Shown in pieces: positions 46,392 through 57,979 of a stretch of DNA of 64,000 nt. Origin of the DNA: Delphinapterus leucas (taxonomy: Eukaryota; Chordata; Mammalia; Artiodactyla; Monodontidae); the NCBI RefSeq assembly GCF_002288925.2, contig NW_022098069.1, positions 81,321,730 through 81,385,729 of the forward strand, written 5' to 3'. Numbering within the stretch: the first letter of the stretch is position 1; each line of letters starts with the position of its first letter. The notes under the pieces were generated by a model. The model worked only from the letters and a program-made list of their open reading frames with translations. It did no database searches and had not been told where the DNA came from. A program made the position numbers and the translations under genes.

Positions 46392-47030
46392 CTAATACCT
46401 CTTAAATGTGGGATATTCATAGTGACTTTCTTCTAATGAGTAGAGTATGAAAAGAAGAAAGGAATAACTTTACAGTGGAGAAAACTGAGAAACATTAATT
46501 CAGTCAGGTGATTAAGGTTAACATCAGTAATAATAAATCATATTATAATACATAGCCTTGATATGATGTGATGTTACTTTGGTACTTTGCCTCTGTGGTC
46601 TTCTACCTGAGGCTCATCATGAGAAAAAGCATTAGACAAATACCAATTGATGAACATTGTACAAGGTGACTGTCTGATACTCCTTAAAAATGTCAAGGTT
46701 ATCAAAAACAAGAGAAGTCTGAGAAGCCATCTCAATCAAGTGGAGTCTAAGGAGACAAGGTTGACTAAAGGTGTAGTAGCATCCTAGATGGTATCTTGGA
46801 ACAGAAAAAGGGCACTAGATAAAAACTAAGTAAATGTAAAGAAAGTATGGACTTTAGTTAATAATTCATCAATATTGGTTTATTAGTTCTTATAAATATA
46901 CCATATGAATGTAAATTGTTAAAAAGAGCAGAAACTGGGTGTTCAGTATATGGGAATTATTTGCGTTGCCTTTTCAATTTTCTGTACATCTAAAGTCATT
47001 CTAAAGTGAAAAGTTACTTTAAAAAAAATC
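46392..47030 (+). mobile_element. Old L1M 3' end, right part (split)
   Basis: AGTGACTTTCTTCTAATGAG, CATCATGAGAAAAAGCATTA, CAAGGTTATCAAAAACAAGA, GGTATCTTGGAACAGAAAAA, TATGGACTTTAGTTAATAAT, AAACTGGGTGTTCAGTATAT and a TCTAAAGTCATTCTAAAGTG end reproduce, in order, the 3' UTR of a mammalian-wide L1M family. It continues the element interrupted at 39894. Confidence 0.85.
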
Positions 47031-47665
47031 TAGGATAACCATCCATGCTTGACTTTATAGAAATGAGTGATAAGTATACTGAGTGACAATTTAAATATAC
47101 TTCAAAAACATTTAATATTCTATAGCTGTTAATAGAGCAACTTGTGTTTATATATTAAACAAAGAAAAAAGTTTGTACACATGAATGAATTAATGAAAAG
47201 CAATATTTTTATTTTTGTCTGTTATTACAAAAATTACTCTTTAGATATTTTATGATTTTTGAGAGAAAAATAAACAAGTGAAAAAGAAGTTAGGCTTGTT
47301 AGGCTTAAATCAAGCAGAGGAACAAAGAAATCTTTAGGCAATAATTTTATTTCAGCTAAATTTAAAATAATAATAGCAGGCTTTTATCTGATTATTTCCA
47401 TCATATAAATCAAAACACTTTTTAGAGACATTATCTCATTCCTTCCAACATCATTGTGTGGATTAATGTTTGAAAGAAAAGCATATCTTTTTTTTTTTAA
47501 AATAAAGAATAGTTCTTTAAAAATTCAGGCTGTGGCAAACATTGTTTAATTTAGTTATTTGTAAGCCTGAATTGACCAACTTCCTTTGAGTGTAACTATT
47601 TTTAGTCTAGGACAGATATTTATATATAATTCCCTAAAGAAACCATCTACTCTTATCTCTGTTCT
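47031..47665. other. Unassigned AT-rich sequence with weak MIR
   Basis: 47385-47470 (AAAACACTTTTTAGAGACAT, TATCTCATTCCTTCC) is a weak MIR. Nothing else was recognised. Confidence 0.4.
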
Positions 47666-47680
47666 CAGAATCCTGATTTT

Positions 47681-47900
47681 CTTTTTTTTTCTTTCTTTCT
47701 TTTTTTGTTGTGGTACGTGGGCCCCTCACTGTTGTGGCCTCTCCCATTGTGGAGCACAGGCTCCGGACGCGCAGGCTCAGCGGCCATGGCTCACGGGCCC
47801 AGCCGCTCCGCGGCATGTGGGATCTTCCCGGATCAGGGCACGAACCCGTGTCCCCTGCATCCGCAGGCGGACTCTCAACCACTGCACCACCAGGGAAGCC
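47681..47900 (-). mobile_element. CHR-2-like SINE
   Basis: Minus-strand copy with a perfect 15-bp TSD, CAGAATCCTGATTTT, at 47666-47680 and 47901-47915. The tail side is CTTTCTTTCTTTTTTTG. Low divergence from other copies. Confidence 0.96.
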
Positions 47901-48300
47901 CAGAATCCTGATTTTAAAAGAGAGAGAGAGAGGGAGAAAAGATGCATGAAAACAATATTAAAGGGTAGGAACTTATATGGGGTTTCACATATTTAGATAA
48001 AGACTGTTTTTTCCAAAATTTGCAAAACTTCAAAAAATAATGGCTTATTGGTATGATACAGTGAAATTGATGATTCTCCTACATCACTAGTGATAATAAT
48101 GATTGATTCCTTTTTGATAAACAACTAGAAAGTCTCTCTAATTCCACTTGGAGCAAGTAATCTCATATCTTCAAATGTAGCACTAAGCGAAGAATAAAAA
48201 ATATTAAGAGAGGGGGAAACACTCAATGCTGGAAAATGAAAATGAGTTTAATATCATCTACCCTTGAAAATAAAACAGAAACAATTTAAAATGGACACCA

Positions 48301-48467
48301 GGGACTTTACTGGTGGTCCAGTGGGGGCCTGGGTTCGATCCCTCGTCAGGTAACTAGATCCCACATGCATGCTGCAACTGAGTCCGCATGCCGCCGTGAA
48401 GATCCTGCGTGCTGCAACTAAGACCCAGTGCGGCCAAAACTAAATGAAATAAATTAATTAATTAAAT
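48301..48467 (+). mobile_element. tRNA-derived SINE, older short type
   Basis: AGGGACTTTACTGGTGGTCC head, GGGTTCGATCCCTCGTCAGG (B-box region), AGATCCCACATGCATGCTGC, and an AAATTAATTAATTAAATAAA tail. The flanks AAAATGGACACCA (48288-48300) and AAAATGGATACA (48468-48479) are the TSD. Part of the A-box region is shortened. Confidence 0.88.
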
Positions 48468-48479
48468 AAAATGGATACA

Positions 48480-49167
48480 AGTAAAGAACTGGATAAGAAA
48501 ATAATATAACATTGTTGGAGGGATTTACGTGGTCATTAAAATACTTGCAAAGAACACCAAACAATTTAATGCCTTCCTAAAAAGCCAGTATGAAATAATA
48601 GATACTCTCAAAAACATTAGCTTAATGTTGACTATTTTGAAACTTACATATCAGTTTTTAACAACTATTTACCGAAGTTCAATTGATCTCTAACTTATAT
48701 AAAGCAGATTATTAGTTTTATTTATATACATCATATTGTAACTAATTCAGTTTGGTGGGAGTATGGAAAGGCATGTTGCCCAAATTGACTGTTCTTGAAA
48801 GCATCATTAAGACTTTTCTAGGGTTGTAATGGTTGACTAGTAACATGACATTAAACATCTTCCAGGCTAAAACTGTATTAGTCATGTGCCACTGAGTAAA
48901 ATTTGAGGAATTCAAGTGATTATTCACATGAAGCAAAAATAATAATAATAAGGTAGGAAGAAAGAAAGGGAAAAAGGAAGGAAGAAGGAGGGAAAAAAGT
49001 CTTGAAAGAGAAATGCTGGCTTTGCTTTTAGGTATTCTGTTAGTCACAGACTTTTGAAGGAGACCAGATTAAGCTTTTCAGGTTTCCATGAAAGTTTACA
49101 AGCTCATCTTTTGCTCACCTGGTTCCTAAAGCGTATGCTCTCTCATTAAGCCAACAGTATAAGATTA
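48480..49167. other. Unassigned sequence with purine-rich microsatellite
   Basis: Apart from an AAT/GGAA-type low-complexity tract at 48936-49000, nothing was recognised. Confidence 0.45.
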
Positions 49168-49742
49168 GTGTGGTAGGCAGGATTTTGGTCCCTATCATCT
49201 TCATCCCCTGGTGTTATAGCTGTGAATGTTACCTGGCATGACCCAAAGGGGACTTTGCATATGGAATTAAGATTGCTGATCAGCTAACTTTAAGAAGATT
49301 TTCCTGGGCTGTCAGCTGGGCCCAGAGTAATCACGTGTGCCTTTATAAACAGGAGAGGCAGGAGAGTAGAGACATGAGAAGGCATTATGCACGACTGTTA
49401 TCTTCGAAGACAAAGAAGGCCATGAGTCAAGGAACATGTGGTGGCCTTCAGAAGTAGAGAACAAGCCATACTGACAGACAGTCCTACAACTGCATGAGAC
49501 TAGATTCTGCCACTTCCCTGCAGAAACCAGGAAATGGACTCTCACCTCCAGATGGGGACATGGCCCTGCTGACACCTAGATTTTGGCCTTGTGAGACTAA
49601 GCAGAGGCATTAGCCTAGCCCACCTGACTTCTAAAACAATGAGAGACCCACACCTACAGCAACCCACCACCTTTGGAAATCTATTAGATAGTAAATCTGA
49701 ATTTGTGGTAATTTGTTATAGCAGCAAGAGGAAACTAATACA
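49168..49742 (+). mobile_element. MLT1-like MaLR LTR
   Basis: GTGTGGTAGGCAGGATTTTG at the start, ATGACCCAAAGGGGACTTTG, GTGTGCCTTTATAAACAGGA and TGGTAATTTGTTATAGCAGC before AGAGGAAACTAATACA at the end. This is the MLT1D-like order over almost its full length. A solitary LTR with no internal sequence. Confidence 0.8.
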
Positions 49743-50049
49743 CTGGTAGACCTTACCGCCGTCATTGGTGAGTACTACTACCTCAAGAAAACACCCTCCA
49801 AAGGCCAAAAAGATAAGAGGGCTATTTATGAATGAGTTGGAAAGATTCAAAGTCACACTCTCTTCCAGACAATTCAGTCAAATTGGATTAAGCCTGAAAA
49901 AATTACCTTAGTTTTGTTTAGATTCATCTTCTTTCTCTTAGCGGGATTTTAACGCTGCCTTTTTGCCTTTATAAACTTACGTTGGAAAAACCTGACATGT
50001 GAGCACTATTACTGTAATCACTTTTAAAATTTTGAAAAATTAACCAAAG

Positions 50050-50843
50050 TGAGGCGGTGGGGCAGGGGCTGGCAGCTCCTGTGGCAACCACGGTGTATAA
50101 GGGCCTCATGGTATCCTCACCTTGAGGAGCATGTTCTGAGGCTTCAAAGGCTTCCTGGTATTCTGGTTCATCCCTCAGGCCCCCATCAGGTCGTTATCAT
50201 TACCATGTTGGTGACCTGTTCAGTTTGCTGCTCTCTTTTGGCTGATTTTGGTTCTGACCCAACTCAAGCCTCTCTGGACCACAGGTGAAAAATGAAACCA
50301 TCTGGTACCACAAGCATCATTGGCTTTCAGGAAGAAGACGTGATTGAGGTAATGAAGAAAACTCCTCTAGATGCAAAATTGTCTCCATACCCAGACCGCC
50401 TTCCTTGACTCGCCTTTTTGGCTACCAGCTGCCTTAAATGATCGCACCACATTTGAACGTCTACAATGCAGTATTTTTTCCTGTCATCTTTTTTTATACT
50501 TTGATGAGTTATGTGCCTAATCAACCTAAACTGTGCTGATTCCATAAAACGTTTATGTACTCCTCTGAGGTAAAAAGTGCTGTTCTTCTGAGAAATGTGT
50601 TACTCTCTCCTTGGAACCTGTGGATATGAAGATGGCTCCTGCCTGCTTTCAACATGGGAATCAGCAAAGTGTTTAAGAACTGTTATAACGATAAGACTCC
50701 AGTGGGGCAGTCAACAGGAGAACGAATTCAGAGGGGAGATCTGTCCCAACAGAATTATACCAAAGTGTATTTCTGGGATGAATTTCTTATTTCTGCCATC
50801 TTTTGGAATAAATTATTTTTCTGCTTTCTATGGAAAAACATTC
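50050..50843 (+). pseudogene. ATP6V0E1P: Processed pseudogene of V-ATPase subunit e (ATP6V0E1-like)
   Basis: The parent encodes the small two-helix membrane subunit e of the V0 sector of the proton-pumping vacuolar ATPase. Here VIITMLVTCSVCC is read in frame at 50193-50231, followed after a frameshift by text corresponding to the FWLI..QL..L...KNETIW C-terminal part (GAAAAATGAAACCATCTGGT at 50285-50304). The segment before it resembles GFLV.WFIP. The start codon is lost and at least two frameshifts break the frame. A 3' UTR-like stretch continues without introns to AATAAA at 50807-50812 and a decayed A-rich end. TGAAAAATT at 50033-50041 and 50844-50852 may be the TSD. Lack of introns, polyadenylation signal and TSD point to L1-mediated retroposition of a spliced mRNA. 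Parent e1 versus e2 is judged from remembered sequence. The symbol is descriptive, not an assigned locus name. Confidence 0.85.
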
Positions 50844-50852
50844 TGAAAAATT

Positions 50853-51544
50853 TATTCTATGCCTCTCTATGTTAAGCTTCCATTTAATTAATCACTTTGT
50901 AACTACATGATGGGAGAAAATAGTATTTTCTTCTATATATTGAAAAGTTTGAAAACAAACTATGCTGATTCTGTCTTTTTTTTACTGCTAGAAATCTGAG
51001 ATCTAATTCAGTATTCAAATATGAACATATAGTGTTTATGGTCATAAATAAGACCAAACATGTGCATTGTCAGCACAATACTTTTCCCCTTTGTTGACTT
51101 TCTAATTATATTCAAACATCCCATGTTCTGATTTTTGTTTTAATTTTCTTCATTTAAGCTTATTTATGACTTTATTTTGGTAAGACCTTTCAAAATCTTT
51201 ACAGATTAAGGTGGGAATATACAAAGAATAAATACTGTTTATTTCTGACAATGTATCCATGTATATTTTACATTCTGAGATGTCTAAGAATTTGTCAGTG
51301 TATACTTTTTGTATCAACGGCTAAGAGGAACACCTAAGCCTTGGGGGTTTTGTTTCCCTGCTCTACCCATTTCTTTTCCCCCCTTGAGCCTGCTGCTGAA
51401 GTATGTACAAAGTGCATTCCTCTGGCAGGTTCTGTTTAATGTAGCTACTGGTGTTTAAGATATGAGGGGGAAATAAAAACATAACTAGTCAAACAGCACT
51501 TAGAAGAAGCCTTATCTTTTTGTATTTTGTTATTACTCTCTGTT
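50853..51544. other. Unassigned sequence
   Basis: AT-rich sequence; no repeat or exon was recognised. Confidence 0.45.
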
Positions 51545-51845
51545 TTATGTTGAATTGTGTTCCTCCCCACTGACATGCAAAAGAAAATCTATGTCCAAGC
51601 CCTAACCCCCAGTATCTGTGAATGTGACCTTATTTGGAAATAGGGTCTTTGCAGATTTAAGTTAAGGATCTGAAGATGACATCATCCTGGATTTAGGGTG
51701 GGTACCAAATCCAATGGCTGGTGCCCTTATAAGAAAAAGGGCACAGTAACACAGAGACAGGGAGGGCATGTGAAAATGAAGGTAAAGGTTAGAGTTAAGC
51801 TGCCATAAGCCAAGGCATGCTTGGGACCATAGAAGCTGGAAACGA
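51545..51845 (+). mobile_element. MLT1-like MaLR LTR, 3' part lost
   Basis: TATGTTGAATTGTGTTCCTC, CCAAGCCCTAACCCCCAGTA, GAATGTGACCTTATTTGGAA, ATAGGGTCTTTGCAGATTTA and GGTGCCCTTATAAGAAAAAG follow the MLT1C/D order. The match fades after AAGCCAAGGCATGCTTGGGA, just before a purine-rich tract. Confidence 0.8.
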
Positions 51846-51892
51846 TTATAATATCTGTGTCATTTCCTTCATATCCATTTCTCCTTTGGCAT

Positions 51893-52012
51893 CCGAGAAG
51901 GGGGGGAGAGGAAAAGGAGGAAGGAGGGCCGGGGGAGAGGAGAGGGGCAACAGAAGCAGTGCAGGAAGAGGAAGGTAGACTAAGGAGGAGGAAGGAGGAA
52001 AGCAAATAGGAA
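51893..52012. repeat. Purine-rich (GGA)n-like tract
   Basis: GGGGGGGAGAGGAAAAGGAG and further GGAGGAAGGAGG units. It may have grown within or replaced the missing MLT1 end. Confidence 0.8.
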
Positions 52013-53433
52013 TATATTTTAAAAGGAGAATGCAAAGGAGCTCACAGATGTTTAGTTTTAAGCCATTGCTTAATTACTGAGTCAAGAGTTTTGACTTTAG
52101 CTACTGAGTCCAGGTGAGAGGAATTATCTCTTTTCTATTTATAAAATTAGAGCATTCTAAAGCACAGATGTTGAACAGATTGCATTTGCCCTTTTCCATC
52201 TCAATAGTGTTTCACTAGAATGAACAGAAAAGACGACTCGTTTCAGATTAACAGGTGTAGAATTGTACCTGTGATTCACCTGTCTCACTCCCTTTAAGAG
52301 GCTGGATCATAGATTTGTCTATGGAGGAAAACTCTAGTATCAAGTTTGCTATGGCTTACACCAGCCAAAGTGCTTTTAATTCTGTTCTTAGACTCAACTA
52401 GAAACTTAATTATCCCATCTCCTCTTCTTTTTTCCTCAGAAGTATTTTAATTACTGAGATAACCCTAGGCCTACAGGGCCCTGGTTGAAGCCAGACTTCG
52501 CCAACCCTGAAAATCCTGGATTGAGTTAAAAAGTGCATTTTTATATACTAAAAAGTTACAATATATTCTGGGATTGACTCAGGGCAAATTAATTCCTATT
52601 AATGAATTTTTTATTCTAGGGGAAAATCCCCTTGAAAATTCTGCTGCTGTGGCTTTTTTGGGGGAGAATTGGCCTGAGGAAAGAAATTTCCTAGAATGAG
52701 AAGTTTTTTGCACTCGGGAAAATTTTAAACATAGTTCTTTATTCTGCTCCCAAATACTTAATAGAGCTCAAAGTTGCAAAACACCAACTGTTCTAGAAGC
52801 TTAATAATACCACATTCAACTTTTGTATAGGGGGAGTTATTAATATTAAATATTAGTATGAGAATTTATTCCAACTTCTCCCTCTCCCCTTTCAAACCTC
52901 CACATTTCCTCTCTGTATACATAATTATTTTAGGTGTACCCTAAAGGTCTCTTTCTTCCAATAAGTAGTCTGCAGAGAATGTGTGTTTCCCAATGTGGAA
53001 AGAAAAATAGGGCTGTTAATACAGCACAGAATAGATTCAAATACATACTCTCAGAGGTAGACTAGGAAAAAAAAAAACCTGTGGAAGTTCACTGAAGCAC
53101 CAAGCTGTCCTCATTGCTTTCTAAGAAGGCTCACAGACTGCCAGCATTAACTCTGAGAATCTCATGCTGAAGCTTGCCTAGCTAAATTTCTTCCACCATC
53201 CCAAACCAACCAGTCTTGAATAGACAGAGAATTTATTGACCTGAATAATGGTCCATTTCATTAGTGTGCACCCAAACAGATTATGGTGACTTGGGTAAAA
53301 CTAAATTTTAACAATAGTGGATACATACTATCAATATGCATCTCTAATATGGGAGTGGAGGTATGGAATGTTTCCTATGCTTCCTAAGTTTTTCCTTCAT
53401 ACTGTTCTTTTTGGTTCATTTCTAAATAGTTTT
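52013..53433. other. Unassigned sequence
   Basis: No repeat family or gene was recognised in this 1.4-kb stretch. Confidence 0.45.
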
Positions 53434-53479
53434 TAGAGAGATACAGAGAGAGAAAGAGAGGGAGAGAGAAAGAGAGATT
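53434..53479. repeat. GA-rich microsatellite
   Basis: AGAGAGATACAGAGAGAGAA, then AGAGAGGGAGAGAGAAAGAG. Confidence 0.85.
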
Positions 53480-55899
53480 CTCCTTCATGAGTTTTATGTG
53501 CTATATTATTTTATAATAACACTACTTTTCCTATATTACTATTGATATTTTACCTCATATGATATTTTTAGTCATAACATGATGAAAGTTAATCAGAATG
53601 AAGTAATGAAGATTGATGCTGCACAGACTGGACAATTTAATCATTCCAATGCAGAGATGTTCTCTTACCAAAGTTAGGCATTTTTTTCAGAATGTAAGCA
53701 TAAATACCCTCCACTTGTAGTTGAATGCAGTGGCAGCACAGAGATGTGGAGAAACTGAAGATGTTCTATTCTAATGTAAGTGGGGTCTTGCCTTAGTGAT
53801 CGGGGAAGGGACAACATACAGGCATCGTCACTCTCCCACACACCACAGAGTTACAACAACAGCTACCAAAATTTTTGTTTTTCCTTTTTAGGATATAAGT
53901 AGTTTAGGTCTCTATTTGAAACATATCACAAATAGGGAATAGAAAACTTTATAGCAAAGAATGTAGAAGAGCATAGTCATGGTGAAAAAAAAGAAAAGCA
54001 GTATCTTTCCTGAAGATCTTGGCCACCCTATTAAGATGCCTATTGATCACATTGAGAGACTCCCAAACATGGACAGATTTGAAAATAGCAATAACAAATG
54101 TGCAAGCCACCCCATCTGTCAATCTTTGACATCTGTATAATAAGCCACTCATTGATATTTGGCAATTATTTATGATTTTCAAGTGAAGCACTGTTGTTTA
54201 TTTGGATTTTGATTTATAATTTGAAATAATCTTCCCAGAAGAATATTCAATATTGTGGTTGACACATGAGTTGAAGTTGAGTCATCATCTATTACTGAAA
54301 TGTACCAAAATGAAATATTAGGTGTTTTTCTGTCAACTGAAATCTTTCTGACAGTGAATTTTAAATAGATCATTAATGTTCACACTTCTGTTGCATGATG
54401 AAAGATTCAGTTGATGATTGAAGAGCCTTTTCAGCTTTCAGAGTTGTGTTGAGTTTTACAGATCATAGAATCACATAGCTGGAGGAACACCAGTTATTGT
54501 GTAGGCTTAGAACAGCATAAAGTTCAAAGAGATTAAGTGATAGTTAACAAGCTACAATGTGAAATTTAAATAAGATTGCCCTTTAGTTATGAAAATTAAA
54601 CAGAAATTTTGTATATTATAGAAATATGCAGAAAACATTTCCAACCTTGTGAATGGCATTGTGTCTAATACTTCGAAATGAATTAGTACTCCAAATATTA
54701 AATAAATTGGAAAAGTATGTTCCATCAGAATTCTAGAACATGGTGCAAGTAGATCGTTGAAATTCTTTACAATAGAATTCCTAGAACAGGTTAGTGCCAT
54801 TTGGACAACTGATTTTATTTTTTCCCAGCAGCGAAAGGTCAGTGAAATGTTCGAATAAAGTTTAGATAGTGGGACTTTGATGAATATGCTTCATCCAGTT
54901 TAACAAAGTTTCATACAAAAAGTAAGCATGTTAATGTGTTCTAATATGCTGATTCAAACTGTGCAAATGGAGAAAGCTCAAACCACACAAATGGGAATCC
55001 ATTTGCCTTCCAGGAATTTATTTTCACTTCCTGGCCTCCAAATTAATAGTAACTAAAATATGTCTGGAAAGAAGGCCTAATTATTGACATTTCTCCCTTT
55101 CCAGGCTATGCAAACTAATAAATCATAATTAACATTGGGAACACATTAAACAGTATCCATCTACTACTATTTCTATAAAATATAATTGTAGCTACAAACT
55201 TATACCCTCAAATACCTACTTAAATACATTTTTTTTTCAGAAAAACACATCTGTTCAAATAGTAAATACTTGTAAGACAGGGGGATTGTGGAATTCCTAA
55301 CCTGTATAAATATACTCTCTGTTCTTATTCTCATTGCTTTGTTTCTTAAATTTGGTAGACATACTGTTTTCAATGCAGCACATAATTTCTCCTTTACTTG
55401 TCCATAATACCGTTTAGTTAACCAAAAACTGCATTTTATTACCATTTTGTTACTAAGTTAAAGAGTTGATGCATATTCCTCAACTGAGCAAGTTGCTATA
55501 TTCCCACTTAAGAAAAATAAGGCATATTTTATTAAAATGCATATTAGATAATGAGTTTCAATGTTAGTGAAGGTGTTTTTAACTGAGCTAGCTACATTTC
55601 ACTCATTCCTGCAAGTAGTATAAATGGAACTAAAGCATATTGATTCAAACAAAGAGTTAAGAATTTAAATTAACTGAGACAACTGTAGTATTGAAAACCT
55701 ACTTGGCACGTCAAGTAAAGCATATGAAAAGTGTGATTTTCAATCTCAGATTGCTATGAAAAAGGTCAATTCAGCATCTGTCTTTGTTATCTCTAGTTCA
55801 ATATGATGTATTTACAAGAAAACTTATTATTTCATAAAGGTCACTGGAGCCAGAAATGCCAAATCACATTAGTCTTACTCAGCTGTTACAAAAACTACC
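53480..55899. other. Unassigned sequence
   Basis: Nothing was recognised with confidence. 54455-54545 (CATAGAATCACATAGCTGGA) has a faint MIR-like look. Confidence 0.45.
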
Positions 55900-55915
55900 T
55901 ACTGCCTATATGCTT
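55900..55915. repeat. Left TSD of the minimal L1
   Basis: TACTGCCTATATGCTT, repeated exactly at 55999-56014. Confidence 0.9.
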
Positions 55916-55998
55916 TTTTTTTAATGTTTAATTTTAAACTCTATTTTAATCTTTTTATTTAAAAAAGTGTTTTTTTACCGAAGCATAGTTGATTTACA
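55916..55998 (-). mobile_element. Minimal 83-bp L1 insertion
   Basis: On the minus strand it is the last few dozen bases of an L1 3' UTR (plus strand ends ACCGAAGCATAGTTGATTTA) followed by a degenerate A/T-rich tail that makes up more than half its length. A perfect 16-bp TSD flanks it, so the size is the original insertion size. Confidence 0.85.
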
Positions 55999-56014
55999 TA
56001 CTGCCTATATGCTT
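55999..56014. repeat. Right TSD of the minimal L1
   Basis: Exact copy of 55900-55915. Confidence 0.9.
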
Positions 56015-56942
56015 AATACAAGGCTGCTTGATTTAGTTGTTAAATGATTATCTTAAGAATCCGTGTTTCTTGAAACATGTTTGCTCCAGGAAATGAACTT
56101 TTAAAAAACTATGCATTGTAAGTTAATTTAAAGTTAAAAGATTTCTCTTCTGTCAGCTGAGGCTCTTCGTCTTATTTGAAAGGTTTTATCCATACATTTG
56201 ACCATAACTAACAGGTTAAAACTTAGCAGAAACAAATGTATGCACAGACCACAGCATTTCTTAAATTTTTATAAGGAATTCTTTTTTTTTTTTAATTCGT
56301 GAACTTAAACAGAAAGCTGAACATTTGTGCATATGGTCACACTCTATTGAGAGTAATTGGAACCAGCTGTTACACTTTGTAGTTTCTAGAAGGCTGTACA
56401 TTGCCTTCTAGCTACATTGACTTTGCTCAGGCCTTAATAAAAGAAATTAAAGAATGTATAAGCCTGAATGACTTCCACATCCTTCTTCAGAAGAGCTTTA
56501 ATTCAGACCAGATATGGGAGGTATGGCTTTTCTGTTACTACTTGTCTGTAACACACTTGCAGATGAATTAATGATTTTTTTGTTGTCATGATTTGCAAAC
56601 TTTAACCATTCTTCATTTAAATGTATCTAGTTATTGTAAGGCATCTTACCAAGTTATAGTCAAGGATTTATAAACATACACACACACAAGGATATCTAGC
56701 ATCTCATTCTTCTTATATTTGTTTAAAATGTTTTCTGGTTAACATATGCTAAAGTAGCATATACTAAGTCAGACAAAAATTTTTGTTTATGGGGAACATG
56801 ATAGAATTGTAATAATCCAAATTCATCTTCTTTCAGAATTTCAGGCTAACATCAGTATTTATGGTGAGAAAACTATGATAGTTCAGGAGAGGATTCTGGG
56901 AAGATGGTGGCAGCATGGTTTTTTAATCTCACTGAATACCCA
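56015..56942. other. Unassigned sequence
   Basis: No repeat or gene was recognised. A short CACACACA run is near 56680. Confidence 0.45.
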
Positions 56943-57417
56943 CTATGGTCGACAGAATAATAATGGCTTCCTCAAAGATATCTGTGTCCTAATCCCCTAA
57001 ACCTGTGAATGTTACTTTATATGGCAAAAGATATTTTGCAGATATGATTAAATTAAGGATTCTGAGATGGGAGATTAACCTGGATTATCTGTGGGTGCAA
57101 TGCAATCACAAAGGAAGGAGAGAAACAGGAGTGTCAAGAGTGAAATGTGAAGGTGGTACACTGCTGGCTTTGAAGATGGAGAGGGTGGCCCTGAGCCAAG
57201 GAATGCAGGCAGCCTCTGTCAGTTGGGAAAGGTGAGGAAATGGATTCTCCCCTAGAGGCCCCACAAGGAACACGGCCCTGCTGTCACCTTGGTTTTAGCC
57301 CAGTGGGATTGGTTTTTCCCTTCTGACCTTCAGAACTCAAACACAATCATTTTGCATTGTTTGAAGCCATTGAGCTTGTTGTCATTTGTTATAGCAACAA
57401 ATAGGAAACTAATATAC
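56943..57417 (+). mobile_element. MLT1-like (MLT1D-type) MaLR LTR
   Basis: TATGGTCGACAGAATAATAA, GTGTCCTAATCCCCTAAACC, ATGGCAAAAGATATTTTGCA, GAGCCAAGGAATGCAGGCAG, TTCTCCCCTAGAGGCCCCAC and CAACAAATAGGAAACTAATA follow the MLT1D order over full length. The best preserved of the LTRs in the window. No internal region. Confidence 0.88.
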
Positions 57418-57979
57418 TAGTATAAAGGAGACAAAAACAATGAAACCACTTAATAAAAATAACATGGGCAGCATTTACCAAAAAAAAAATTGGGTGACAA
57501 GGTATTCTTATGAGCGCAAAATCTTAGGTGGGTGGAAACAACACCTATAGAGTATCAGCATCTCTGTGAAAGGCAAAAGAAGGAATCAACATGGTAGCAT
57601 CAGATGCCTGTGAAAACAGGAGAGCATCAGCTAAGTGGAAAGCACACAAGGCTGAAACTAGCATGGAGCGGGGCGGGGGGCGCTTTAACAGCAGGTGAGT
57701 GCAAAAGGCTATTGGGAAGAAGGACCAAAGGGCCTGGAACAGTTGGGTTCCTATGAGCCTCAAACATGGACTTATCAGGAGACCCTTCCAAGAAAGGAAG
57801 AATGTTATAAATGAAATGAATTTGAACAAGGCAGGAATATCAGAAATGAAGTAAAAAGAAGGATTTACCAAAGTTTTGGAAGGGAGTAGAGCCAGGCAAG
57901 TAAAGAAAAAAAAAAAAAAAAAAGGGGGGAGAGAGAAAAAAAAAAAAAAAAACAGAAAAGAGAAGTTCTGTGAATTTAG
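57418..57979. other. Unassigned sequence with A/G-rich tract
   Basis: Two long A runs separated by GGGGGGAGAGAG at 57906-57952; nothing else was recognised. Confidence 0.45.
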
